Positions 12,501 to 20,254 of a stretch of 64,000 bases of DNA are shown here, piece after piece; within the stretch, counting starts at the first letter, position 1, and each line of letters begins with the position of its first letter. Location: positions 248,001 to 312,000 of the forward strand of contig NZ_SACR01000006.1 of assembly GCF_004016505.1 (NCBI RefSeq). The letters are read 5' to 3'. The translations under genes were made by a program, and so were the position numbers. This DNA comes from Rubrivivax rivuli (GTDB lineage Bacteria; Pseudomonadota; Gammaproteobacteria; Burkholderiales; Burkholderiaceae_C). The notes under the pieces were generated by a model. It ran no database searches. It was not told the DNA's origin and saw nothing but the letters and a program-made list of their open reading frames with translations.

Positions 12501-12817
12501 TCGGCCGCCTCGGGGCTGGTGCCGATCTTGAACGTCACGGTCAGCGTCATGCCGCCGTCGGCGGTGGCCTGCGAGTCGAAATACAGCAGGTTCTCGATGC
12601 CGCTGATCTGCTCTTCCAGCGGCGTGGCCACCGTCTCGGAGATGACGCGCGGGTTGGCGCCGGGGAACTGCGCCCGCACCACGATCTGCGGCGGCGCGAC
12701 CTCGGGGTACTCCGACACCGGCAGGCGGAAGATGGCCAGCAGGCCGAGCAGGAAGACGAAGATCGACAGCACGGCGGCGAAACGCGGCCGGTCGATGAAG
12801 AAGCGCGAGATGTCCAT
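9560..12817 (-). CDS. hydrophobe/amphiphile efflux RND pump (MexF/AcrB-like)
   Basis: 1085 residues. Inner-membrane proton/drug antiporter. The start MDISRFFIDRPRFAAVLSIF is the AcrB-family signature, the TM4 proton relay is intact (AIGIVVDDAIVVVENVERN, DD pair), and TM11-12 contain GLACKNAILIVEFAKELEDQ. Pore-domain sequences such as NLTLVVHLVSPDNSRDALYL resemble the MexF/BpeF side of the family, whose substrates include chloramphenicol, quinolones and trimethoprim; that spectrum is family knowledge, not shown here. The adaptor gene is 10 bp upstream and the channel gene overlaps the stop. Confidence 0.93.
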   Translation of the reverse strand: MDISRFFIDRPRFAAVLSIFVFLLGLLAIFRLPVSEYPEVAPPQIVVRAQFPGANPRVISETVATPLEEQISGIENLLYFDSQATADGGMTLTVTFKIGTSPEAAETAVQNRINRALPRLPEIVRQIGVTTEKSSPNLTLVVHLVSPDNSRDALYLRNYGQLNVRDELLRIPGMGSVILFGAGDYAMRVWLDPTKLAARNLTTAEVVGAIREQNAQVAAGTVGAPPAPKGTEFQLAVNTQGRLSTEQEFADIIVRADPATGGLIRIRDIGRVELSAGNYALRSLLNNKEAAAIAIFQAPGSNALALSNDVRKAMERLKAGFPVGMDYDIVYDPTRFVQTSIEKVVVTLIEAVLLVVLVVIVFLQTWRASIIPLLAVPVSIVGTFAFLLLLGYSINTLTLFGLVLAIGIVVDDAIVVVENVERNIEAGLSPHDATVKAMREVSGPIIAIALVLCAVFVPLAFVPGLTGQFYKQFAVTIAISTVISAFNSLTLSPALSAILLRPHDAPKDRLTRGIDAVLGGFFRVFNRFFHRASEGYGNGVTRVVRRKSVSLLVYAVLLGAAGLLFMRIPGGFVPAPDKQYLIGIAQLPAGASIDRTEAVIRQMSDIALKVPGIVDSVAFPGLSIAGFSAAPNEGIVFFGLADFEKRTTPDLSKGAILGAVNGAIQQIEGARMFVVPPPAVDGLGNAGGFKLQVQDRAGLGEQALFGAVWGTLGQVYGNPKSSIGTPFSGYDINVPQLYANVDRTRAKQMGIRLSDIYDTMQVNLGSLYVNDFTQFGKTYQVVVQADAPFRADASAITNLKTRNAAGEMVPLGALMTVQPTFGPTRVTRYNGYPSADINGAPNLGFSSSQAEAEIETLLQRTLPRGMSYEWTELTYQDRLTRDFAIPGTTWKVPVLAAVLAISVLLVILVLAAQYESWSLPMVIVLIVPMGILSALFGVWVSSFPPFMQPGDLNIFTQVALVVLVGLACKNAILIVEFAKELEDQGEQMLDAVIHACRMRLRPILMTSIAFCAGVIPLILGSGAGSEMRRAMGIAVFSGMVGVTLFGIFLTPVFYALLRARRAARLQAPPDVPPEAPPTLAQGDRP

Positions 12818-12827
12818 GCGCGCGACC

Positions 12828-13997
12828 TCAGGCCTTCTTCTCGGCCTGGGCCGGCGCCGCGGGCGGCGGCAGGCCGCGCTCGTCGACCTTCAGCACCTGC
12901 GGCGCCACCGGCACGCCGGGGATGATGCGCTGCAGCCCTTCCACCACCACGTTCTCGCCCGGCTTGAGCTTGCCGCCGCCGACCACGCGCATGCCGTCCT
13001 TCAGCGCGCCGAGCTGCACTTCGCGGAACTGCGGCTGGCCGTCGGCGCCCACCACGACGACGAACTTCTTGGTCTGGTCGGTGCCGATGGCGCGCTCGGG
13101 CACGAGGATGGCGCTGTAGGGCGCGCTGGTGGCCATCACCAGCCGCGCCGCCAGCCCGGGCACGAACTGGCCCTTGGCGTTGTCGAAGCTGGCGCGCAGG
13201 CGGATGGCGCCGGTCTGCGCGTTCAGGCGGTTGTCGATGAAGTCGAGCTTGCCCACGTGCGGGTAACCCTCTTCGTTGGCCAGCGCCATGCGCACGGCCG
13301 GCGCCTTCTCGCCCGCGGCGCGGATGCGCAGGAAGGCCTGCTCGCTGCCGTCGAAGTAGGCGTGCACGCGCGCCACGCCGGCGATGGAGGTGAGCACGGC
13401 CTGTTCGTTGACGAGGTTGCCCGCCGTGATGAGGGCGCGCGAAACGCGGCCCGCGATGGGCGCGCGCACGGCCGTGAACTCCAGGTTCAGCCGGGCCACG
13501 CGCAGCGCGGCCTCGGCCGCGGCAATGTCAGAGGCGCCGGTGCGCGCACTGGCGGCGAGCTGGTCGAGTTCCTGGCGGCTCACGGCCTTGGCGGCCAGCA
13601 GCTTCTCGGCCCGCGCCAGCTCGGCGGCGGCGAGCTCGGCGCGCGTGCGCACGGCCGCCAGCTGCGACTCCAGCCGCGCCACCTCGGCCGCGTAGGGCCG
13701 CGGGTCGACGGTGAAGAGCAGCTGGCCGCGCCCGACCAGGGCGCCGTCGGTGAAGTGCACGCGGTCGATGACGCCGGCCACGCGCGGGCGGATCTCCACG
13801 TACTCGGCGGCTTCGATGCGCCCGCTGAACTCTTCGCTGTCGGCCAGGGTGCGCTGCACCACCGGCACCACGCTCACCGACGCCGGGCCCTGCGGGCCGC
13901 CTTGTGCACCAGCGGGGTCGCTGCACCCCATGAAAGCGGGCAGGCAGGCCAGCAACAGCGCGGCCAGGCCCAGGGGGGCGAAGGAAGACTTGTTCAT
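12828..13997 (-). CDS. RND efflux adaptor lipoprotein (MexE/AcrA-like)
   Basis: 389 residues. Periplasmic adaptor anchored by an N-terminal lipid: the signal ends LLACLPAFMGC (Cys25). The lipoyl halves, the alpha-hairpin rich in Ala/Glu/Arg (EVARLESQLAAVRTRAELAA) and the beta-barrel (TAVRAPIAGRVSRALITAGN, then HVGKLDFIDNRLNAQTGAIR) are in the usual order. The C terminus carries GLQRIIPGVPVAPQVLKVDE, typical of AcrA/MexE proteins. First gene of the operon; the pump gene follows after 10 bp. The upstream palindrome at 14060-14087 is the likely regulatory site. Confidence 0.92.
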   Translation of the reverse strand: MNKSSFAPLGLAALLLACLPAFMGCSDPAGAQGGPQGPASVSVVPVVQRTLADSEEFSGRIEAAEYVEIRPRVAGVIDRVHFTDGALVGRGQLLFTVDPRPYAAEVARLESQLAAVRTRAELAAAELARAEKLLAAKAVSRQELDQLAASARTGASDIAAAEAALRVARLNLEFTAVRAPIAGRVSRALITAGNLVNEQAVLTSIAGVARVHAYFDGSEQAFLRIRAAGEKAPAVRMALANEEGYPHVGKLDFIDNRLNAQTGAIRLRASFDNAKGQFVPGLAARLVMATSAPYSAILVPERAIGTDQTKKFVVVVGADGQPQFREVQLGALKDGMRVVGGGKLKPGENVVVEGLQRIIPGVPVAPQVLKVDERGLPPPAAPAQAEKKA

Positions 13998-14059
13998 CGG
14001 TGGATCTTTCCGGGGGAGGGCCGGCGGCCGTGACGCCCGCCGCGGGCCGCGAGGACGTT

Positions 14060-14101
14060 CAACATGGAGGTTAGAACCCCCATGTTGCCTCAGGATTTCA
14101 A
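14060..14101 (-). promoter_or_regulatory. 28-bp near-perfect palindrome and possible promoter of the multidrug efflux operon
   Basis: Positions 14060-14087 form a 28-bp palindrome: outer arms CAACATGG and CCATGTTG, inner GGTT and AACC around a central AG, with 12 of 13 pairs matching. On the minus strand a -35-like TTGAAA (14101-14096) and a -10-like TTCTAA (14076-14071) are separated by 19 bp, so the palindrome would cover the promoter. Symmetry and position suit a dimeric repressor of the TetR or MarR type. It could instead be a hairpin ending the kinase transcript, but no T-run follows. Confidence 0.55.
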
Positions 14102-16053
14102 GCCGTGCTGCGCGCGCCCCCGGACGGCGCCAGCCCCAGCACCCGCGCCAGTTCGACGCTGAGCGTCGTCAGGTCGAAAGGCTTCTGCAGGCGGCCGCGG
14201 AAGCCGTGGGCCTCATGGTGGGCGAGCACGTCGTCGTCGGCATAGCCGCTGGCCACAATGGCCACCACCTGCGGATCGTGCGCGCGCAGCCGCGCCAGCA
14301 CCTGCGCGCCGCCTTCGTGCCCGGGGATCGTCAGGTCGAGGATCACGGCGTCGTAAGGCTGGCCCGCCTGCCGGGCCCGGCCGTACAGCGCCAGCGCCTC
14401 TTCGCCGTGGCCGCAGGCATCGGCGGCATAACCCAGGCGTTCGAGCATGCGCTGGGCCAAGACGCGGATGGTCTCGTCGTCGTCCATCACCAGGATGCGG
14501 CCCGTGCCGGCCACGGCGCACGGCACCGCCGGCGCGCGCGGCACCGCGTCGGTGGCGGGCAGGAACAGGGTGAAGAGGCTGCCCTGGCCCAGGGTCGACT
14601 CCACCGTGATGCGGCCGCCGTGACGCGCCAGGATGGCGTACGAAGTCGACAGCCCCAGGCCGCTGCCCTGGGGCTTGGTGGTGAAGAAAGGGTCGAAGAT
14701 GTGCGGCAGGTCGGCCGGCGAGATGCCGCCGCCCTCGTCGGCCACCGTGATCTGCACATAGGGCCCGGCCGGCAGGCCCGACGCATGCTCGGCCCCCAGC
14801 CGCGTGTTGCCGGCCCCGATGCGGATGGCGCCGCCCTGCGGCATGGCCTGGATGGCGTTGATGACGAGGTTGCCGATCACCTGGCTGAGCTGACCCACAT
14901 CGGCATGGACGGCGGCCAGGTCGCTGGCGATGGCGAATTCGCACCGCGCCTTCGAGCCGCGGGCCACGAAGGTGGCTGAATCGACGATCAACTCGCCGAT
15001 GGACGCCACCTCGCGCACCGGCGCACCGCCCTTGGCGAAGGTCAGCAGCTGCTTGGTGAGCGCAGCGGCGCGCCCGGTGGCATCTTCCAGCACCTTCAGC
15101 AGGCCGTCCGCCTCGGGCGGCGCGAGCGGCATGGCGCGCAGCAGCGAGACATTGCCGCGCACCGCCGTCAGCAGGTTGTTGAAATCGTGCGCAATGCCCG
15201 CGGCCAGCGTGCCCAGCGATTCGAGCTTCTGCGCCTCGCGCACCCGGTCTTCCAGCCGCCGCCGCTCGGTGATGTCGATCTGCGAGCCCACCATGCGGCG
15301 CGGACGCCCGGCCTCGTCGCGCAGCACCGAGGCCTGCCCGAGGATCCAGCGGTACGAACCGTCGCGGTGCCGCATGCGCACGATCACGTCATAGGGCTGG
15401 CCCGGGTCTTCCAGGCTGGCCTGCGCCGCGGCCAGGGTCGGTTCCAGGTCGTCGGGATGCACGCGAACACGCCACTCCTCGAAGGAATCGGCCACCTCGT
15501 CGGGGGCGTAGCCGAGCTGGCGCTTCCAGGCGTCGGAGTAGTGAACCTCGTTGGTGCGCAGGTCCCAGTCCCACAGCCCGACGCCACCGGCCAGCGTGGC
15601 CTGGGTGACGCTCTGCAGCGCATGCTCCAGCGCCTGCTGCCGCTGGCGCTCGGCCGTGACATCGAAGCCGGTGCTGATGAAACAGTCGCCCACCGGGATG
15701 CTCATCATGCGGAAGATCTGCTGCGCACCCGCGAAGGCCCGCTCCCACTGCAAGGGCTGCCCGCTGGCCATGATCTCCTCGACCATCGGGCGCAGCGTGG
15801 CCACGGTGTCGGCGTCAGGAAAGAGGTCCCCCGCGGTCCTGCCCACCGCGTCTTCGAGCCGGAGCCCCCAGGCCTTCAGCGCGGCAGCGTTGGCTTCCAC
15901 GAGGCGCCAGGTGAGGAGGGCGCCCTGCTCGTCGCGGACCAGCTGCCAGATGTGCACCTCCATCGGCGAATGCTCGAAGAGGCTGCGGTACAGCAGGTCG
16001 CGCGACACAGTGCCCTCGGTGGCGGACGGATCAAGGGCCATGCCCGCGAGCAT
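14098..16053 (-). CDS. PAS-domain hybrid histidine kinase with C-terminal receiver
   Basis: 651 residues, no membrane segment, so probably cytoplasmic. Two PAS modules are visible: a first one (about 20-135, LFEHSPMEVHIWQLV) and a PAC-flanked second one (about 155-262, WDWDLRTNEVHYSDAWKRQL, ending GSQIDITERRRLEDRV). The dimerisation domain has H289 in GIAHDFNNLLTAV, as in HisKA kinases of the DFNN class. The ATPase has NLVINAIQAM, DEGGGISPADLPHIFDPFFT and GSGLGLSTSY. The receiver (about 520-640) has acidic MDDDE, phospho-Asp in AVILDLTIPG and Lys in LQKPFDL. A start at 16041 (MALDPS) is equally possible. No cognate regulator is adjacent; it reads divergently from pepF. Confidence 0.9.
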   Translation of the reverse strand: MLAGMALDPSATEGTVSRDLLYRSLFEHSPMEVHIWQLVRDEQGALLTWRLVEANAAALKAWGLRLEDAVGRTAGDLFPDADTVATLRPMVEEIMASGQPLQWERAFAGAQQIFRMMSIPVGDCFISTGFDVTAERQRQQALEHALQSVTQATLAGGVGLWDWDLRTNEVHYSDAWKRQLGYAPDEVADSFEEWRVRVHPDDLEPTLAAAQASLEDPGQPYDVIVRMRHRDGSYRWILGQASVLRDEAGRPRRMVGSQIDITERRRLEDRVREAQKLESLGTLAAGIAHDFNNLLTAVRGNVSLLRAMPLAPPEADGLLKVLEDATGRAAALTKQLLTFAKGGAPVREVASIGELIVDSATFVARGSKARCEFAIASDLAAVHADVGQLSQVIGNLVINAIQAMPQGGAIRIGAGNTRLGAEHASGLPAGPYVQITVADEGGGISPADLPHIFDPFFTTKPQGSGLGLSTSYAILARHGGRITVESTLGQGSLFTLFLPATDAVPRAPAVPCAVAGTGRILVMDDDETIRVLAQRMLERLGYAADACGHGEEALALYGRARQAGQPYDAVILDLTIPGHEGGAQVLARLRAHDPQVVAIVASGYADDDVLAHHEAHGFRGRLQKPFDLTTLSVELARVLGLAPSGGARSTA

Positions 16054-16207
16054 ACGACGCAGCCCGTGCGTCTGGCTTGGCCCCCCGCGAAGGCGGGTCG
16101 GGCGTGTGTGGGGGCGCTAGAGTCTGCGGGGCCCCGTGCTGGCGCTGCAGCGACCCGCCGCCCGGCAACCCCCCCTTTCTGCTCTCACCCGCCCAGCCCC
16201 TCAAGCC

Positions 16208-18022
16208 ATGCCCGCCACACCATCACGCGCAGAAGTCCCCGTCGAAACCACCTGGGACCTGCGGGACCTCTTTGCCAGCGAAGCCGCCTGGGAGGTCGAG
16301 TTCGAAGCCATCGAGACAGCGCGCGCCGCTCTGGCCGCCTACGAGGGCCGGCTGGGACAGGACGGCGCCACCTTGCTGGCCTGCCTGACCGACGCCGAGA
16401 CGCTGGGGGCCCGGCTGGTGCGCCTGAGCACCTTCGCCTACCTGCGCAACGCGCAGGACGCGACCCACCCGCCGCACCAGGCGGCGACGGCGCGTGTGGC
16501 GGCGCTGCAAGCCCGCGTGGATGCGGCGACGAGCTTCATCGACTCGGAGATCCTGGCGCTGCCCGAAGGGCGGCTGCAGGCCTTGCGGCAGGCCGAACCG
16601 GGCCTGGCGGCCTTCGACGTGCCGCTGGACGACCTGCTGGCGCAGCGGCCCCATCAACTCACCCCCGCCACGGAGCAAGCCCTGGCAGCGCTGGGCGAGG
16701 TGCTGAATGCGCCCTACATGGTCTACGGTCGGTGCAAGTTCGGCGACATGCGCTTCGCGCCCTTCACCGACGCGCGGGGAGAGGTTCACGCCAATTCGTT
16801 CAACGCCTACGAATCGCGCTTCGAGACCCATGCCGATGTCGATGTGCGGCGCGGCGCGTGGGCCTCGTTCACCGCAGGGCTGCGGGCCCACCACCACACC
16901 AGCGCGGCCACCTTCGCCACCGAGGTCAGCAAGAACGTCGCGCTCGCCCGGCTGCGCGGCCATGCCAGCGCCGAGGCCTACCTGCTGCAGCCGCACAAGA
17001 TCCCGCAGCAGCTCTACCGCAACATCCTGGACATCATCCAGGCCGAACTCGCGCCGCACATGCAGCGCTACGCGCGGCTGCGCCAGCGCGTGCTGGGCCT
17101 GGACCGCCTGCTGTACTGCGACATCAAGGCCCCGCTGGACCCGGCCTACAACCCGCCCATGCCCTGGGACGAGGCCTGCCAGCTGGTGCTGGACGCGCTG
17201 GCGCCGATGGGCGAGGACTACCTGGCCTTCGTGCGGCGCGCACTCACCCAGCGCTGGGTCGACCGCGCCGACAACGTGGGCAAGTCCTCGGGGGCCTTCT
17301 GCTCGTCGCCCTACGGCGTGCACCCCTACATCCTGATCACCTGGTCGAACACGATGCGCAACGTGTTCACGCTCGCGCACGAACTCGGGCACGGCGGACA
17401 CTTCGCGCTGGCCATGAAACACCAGCGCTTCGTCAACACGCGCCCGGCGATGCCCTTCATCGAGGCGCCGTCCATCATGAACGAGATGCTGCTGGCGCAG
17501 CACATCCTGGGCCGCAGCCAGGAACAACGCCTGCGGCGCACGGTGATCATGCAGGTGCTGGGCACCTACCACCACAACTTCGTGACCCACCTGCTCGAAG
17601 CCGAACTGCAGCGGCAGGTCTACGCCCGGGCCGAGCAGGGCGGCTCGATCACGGCCTCGGTGCTCGACGACTGCCAAGGCCGCATCCTGGAAGGCTTCTG
17701 GGGCGACACGGTGCAGATCGACGACGGCGCGCGCATGACCTGGATGCGCCAGCCGCACTACTACATGGGGCTGTATCCGTACACCTACTCGGTGGGGCTC
17801 GTGGCCTCCACCGCCATGGCGCTGCGGGTGCAGGAAGAAGGCGCCCCCGCGCTGCAACGCTGGCTGCAGGTGTTGAAGGCCGGCGGCACGCGCACGCCGC
17901 TCGAACTGATGCGGTGGGCCGGCGTCGACCTCGGTTCGCCGCAGCCCATCCGCGACGCGGTCGCGTACGTCGGCCGCTTGATCGATGAGCTGGAGGTTTC
18001 GTTCGCCACCGACGCAGCGTGA
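16208..18022 (+). CDS. pepF: oligoendopeptidase F, M3 family
   Basis: 604 residues. Cytoplasmic zinc metallopeptidase that hydrolyses oligopeptides. The zinc site is AHELGHGGHF with H391-E392-x-x-H395; the third ligand Glu lies in MPFIEAPSIMNEMLLAQHIL about 25 residues later, as in the M3B subfamily. The opening TTWDLRDLFASEAAWEVEFE and later SNTMRNVFTLAHELGH are typical of PepF. The ATG at 16208 (MPATPSRAEV) gives the usual family length; upstream in-frame codons are out of character. The 154-bp gap to the divergent kinase gene holds its promoter, though no clear -35/-10 stands out. Confidence 0.92.
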   Translation: MPATPSRAEVPVETTWDLRDLFASEAAWEVEFEAIETARAALAAYEGRLGQDGATLLACLTDAETLGARLVRLSTFAYLRNAQDATHPPHQAATARVAALQARVDAATSFIDSEILALPEGRLQALRQAEPGLAAFDVPLDDLLAQRPHQLTPATEQALAALGEVLNAPYMVYGRCKFGDMRFAPFTDARGEVHANSFNAYESRFETHADVDVRRGAWASFTAGLRAHHHTSAATFATEVSKNVALARLRGHASAEAYLLQPHKIPQQLYRNILDIIQAELAPHMQRYARLRQRVLGLDRLLYCDIKAPLDPAYNPPMPWDEACQLVLDALAPMGEDYLAFVRRALTQRWVDRADNVGKSSGAFCSSPYGVHPYILITWSNTMRNVFTLAHELGHGGHFALAMKHQRFVNTRPAMPFIEAPSIMNEMLLAQHILGRSQEQRLRRTVIMQVLGTYHHNFVTHLLEAELQRQVYARAEQGGSITASVLDDCQGRILEGFWGDTVQIDDGARMTWMRQPHYYMGLYPYTYSVGLVASTAMALRVQEEGAPALQRWLQVLKAGGTRTPLELMRWAGVDLGSPQPIRDAVAYVGRLIDELEVSFATDAA

Positions 18023-18078
18023 CCGCGGCTGCGGCCTGCACTGCCACCCCGCCTGCTTTTCAGGTCAGGCAGCCGCGG
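18023..18078. repeat. 10-bp inverted repeat at the pepF/aldolase convergent junction
   Basis: CCGCGGCTGC at 18023-18032 is exactly repeated in inverse as GCAGCCGCGG at 18069-18078, with a 36-base loop. It sits directly after the pepF stop and reaches into the end of the convergent gene. It could act as a bidirectional transcription barrier, but there is no T-run and the loop is long, so a terminator call is weak. Confidence 0.3.
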
Positions 18079-19220
18079 GCATCCACCGGCCAGACCGTCT
18101 CGACGACGCCCTGGGCCAGCCCGCCCCGCACGCCGACGTAGCTGCCGTGCAGGTTCACGGTCGGGTCGCAGTGGCCGGGAATCAGCCAGACGGTGTCGCC
18201 CAGCGACGGCAGCGCAGCTGCGCCGGGCTCCGTGTGCAGCACCGGGGTCAGGATGCCGTGCTCGTCGCCGCCGTTGCGGAACTCGAAGCCGCCCTGCCAG
18301 ACCTTGGGCATGCCCGAATCGATCGCGTGCGATTTGTGCCCCGCATCCACCACGGCATGCGCCGCGCCGACGCTGATCACCTGCGACTTGACGAACAGCG
18401 CGTGCTCGAAGGCCACCGGCGCCGCGCCCAGGGGCTCTGGGCCGAGGTGGTTGTCGGCGTAATCGCGGTCCATGAAGACATAGCTGCCGCATTGCAGTTC
18501 ACCCCACAGGCCACTGGCGGCTTCGAGCGCAAAGGTGCCGGTCCCCGCGCCAGTGACCAACGGGCACGCCAGGCCCGCAAGCGCCAGGCTGGCCTTCGCG
18601 GCGCGCACGGCCCCGGCGGCGTGTTCGATCGCGGCCTTGCGCTCAGCGGCCGATCGCAAGTGCTGCGCACCGCCGTGGTAGGCCTGCAAACCCGCCCACC
18701 GCAAGCCGTGTGACACCACGCGCAGCGCCAAGGCGCCGGCATCGGCCGGTGCGACGCCGCATCGGCCCTGCCCGACATCGATCTCCACGAAGACATCCAC
18801 CTCGGTGCCTTCGGCCTTCAGCGCGGCCGCCAGGCGGTCGATGCCAAGGTGCGAATCGACGGCGATCGCCAGCCGCACACGGCCTGCCAGCACCGCCACC
18901 CGCGCGAGCTTGGCTGGGTCGACGATCTCGTTGCTGATGTAGAGGTCGGGCACGCCCTGCTCGGCCAAGGCTTCGGCCTCGCTCAGCTTCTGCACGCACA
19001 CGCCCACGGCACCGGCGGCCCGCTGCAGTTGAGCGATGGCCGCACTCTTGTGCGTCTTGGCATGCGGGCGCAGCCGCAAGCCCTGTGCGTGCGCGAAGGC
19101 AGCCATCGCGGCCAGGTTGCGCTCCATCGCGTCGAGATCGATCACGAGCGCCGGCGTGTCGATGGCGGCCACGGGGTCGCCCACCCGGGCCGGCGCGCGC
19201 CGGCCTGCGACAGAGGTCAT
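18060..19220 (-). CDS. PLP-dependent D-threonine aldolase/D-serine-type enzyme (DSD1 family)
   Basis: 386 residues. Fold-type III alanine-racemase-like barrel enzyme. The PLP lysine lies in LRPHAKTHKSAAIAQLQ and the metal-binding His/Asp of the C-terminal domain in WLIPGHCDPTVNLHGSYV. Middle motifs include VFVEIDVGQGRCGV and LVTGAGTGTF. These are features of D-threonine aldolase, D-threo-3-hydroxyaspartate aldolase and metal-dependent D-serine dehydratase; the substrate cannot be chosen from sequence. The start at 19220 (MTSVAGRRAP) is preferred because the longer frame upstream is Pro/Arg-rich non-family sequence. It stands alone, divergent from a PEP-CTERM gene 248 bp away. Confidence 0.85.
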   Translation of the reverse strand: MTSVAGRRAPARVGDPVAAIDTPALVIDLDAMERNLAAMAAFAHAQGLRLRPHAKTHKSAAIAQLQRAAGAVGVCVQKLSEAEALAEQGVPDLYISNEIVDPAKLARVAVLAGRVRLAIAVDSHLGIDRLAAALKAEGTEVDVFVEIDVGQGRCGVAPADAGALALRVVSHGLRWAGLQAYHGGAQHLRSAAERKAAIEHAAGAVRAAKASLALAGLACPLVTGAGTGTFALEAASGLWGELQCGSYVFMDRDYADNHLGPEPLGAAPVAFEHALFVKSQVISVGAAHAVVDAGHKSHAIDSGMPKVWQGGFEFRNGGDEHGILTPVLHTEPGAAALPSLGDTVWLIPGHCDPTVNLHGSYVGVRGGLAQGVVETVWPVDARGCLT

Positions 19221-19468
19221 GACATCGGCTCCATGGTGTGCTGCGGTCGGTCTGGGTCCCGCCCATTCTGACGGGCCCGCACCGGCATCACCGCATGGCG
19301 CCGGAACGCAGGCCCCCGCAGCCTGTTGCCCAGCCCCCGCAGGGGCGGTCGATCCTGTCCTGAAGTGCTGTTCCGCCCCGGGCTGCGGCGGGACACCATG
19401 GGTCTCCGCGCTCGGGCGCGCAGGGCGCGCTCCGATCACCGGGTCTCTTCAACTTCCGCAGCACCGAC

Positions 19469-20239
19469 ATGTCCCTCCACACCCCCCGTTTCACCGCCCG
19501 CGCCTGGCGCACCGCCGTGCCCAAGTGCATGCTCCTGATCAGCCTGGGCCTGGCTGGCGCCTGGTCCCAGGCCAGCACCGTGGTGCTCACCACCTCGCAG
19601 GCACAGATCAGGCCCGGCGCGGACAACCAGGGTTGGCTGAGTTCGGTCTCGGCCAACGAGAATGCCTTCAACGACAACCACATCACCGGGCTGTTCGGGC
19701 CCGGCGAGGAGTACCGCAGCTTCTTCTCCTTCAGTCTGCAGTCGCTCACCGGCACCGTGCTGGGCGCACGGATCGAACTTCGCCGCTACCAGCAGCAAGG
19801 CACGGTGAACCTGGGCTTCTGGGACACCACCGCCACGGCCGCTGAACTCTCGGCCACGCGCGACGGCCTCTTCAGCCCGGGCATCTTCGAAGACCTGGGC
19901 AGCGGCACCAGCTACGGCAGCTTCCAGGTCGTCCAAGGCGATGGCGAAGACATCCTCGCCTTCGAGCTCAACGCGCAGGCCCTCAGCGCCCTCAATGCCC
20001 GCCTGGCGCAGCCCGGCGACGGCTACTTCTCGCTGGGCGCGGCGGTGCAGGGTGAGGGCTATCTCTTCGCCACGTCCAACGACGAGCCGGGCGCCAGCGG
20101 CGGGCTCTTGAACAGCCCGCAACGCCTGGTGCTGCGCATGGCCGAAAGCCAACCGGTGCCCGAGCCCGGCTCGCTGGCACTGGCGGTGCTGGGCCTGGCT
20201 GTGGCGGCCCGCGCCACCAGGATGCGTTCGCGCGCCTGA
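19469..20239 (+). CDS. PEP-CTERM sorting-signal protein
   Basis: 256 residues. Exported protein with an N-terminal signal (AVPKCMLLISLGLAGAWSQA) and a C-terminal PEP-CTERM tripartite tail: VPEPGSLALAVLGLAVAAR, a hydrophobic stretch, then the basic end RATRMRSRA. Such tails are recognised by an exosortase (EpsH family) and tie the protein to exopolysaccharide-producing, surface-organising bacteria. The mature part is Ser/Gly/Asn-rich beta-sheet sequence (VVLTTSQAQIRPGADNQG, FFSFSLQSLTGTVLGARIEL), resembling the jelly-roll DNRLRE-like pattern. No exosortase is in the window. Function beyond surface or matrix localisation is unknown. Confidence 0.85.
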   Translation: MSLHTPRFTARAWRTAVPKCMLLISLGLAGAWSQASTVVLTTSQAQIRPGADNQGWLSSVSANENAFNDNHITGLFGPGEEYRSFFSFSLQSLTGTVLGARIELRRYQQQGTVNLGFWDTTATAAELSATRDGLFSPGIFEDLGSGTSYGSFQVVQGDGEDILAFELNAQALSALNARLAQPGDGYFSLGAAVQGEGYLFATSNDEPGASGGLLNSPQRLVLRMAESQPVPEPGSLALAVLGLAVAARATRMRSRA

Positions 20240-20254
20240 GCGCGCCAGCCTGCG

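Noticed and set aside
9836..12925. 1029-codon plus-strand frame opposite the RND pump
   Set aside because: His/Gln/Asp-rich antisense of a standard AcrB-type gene.
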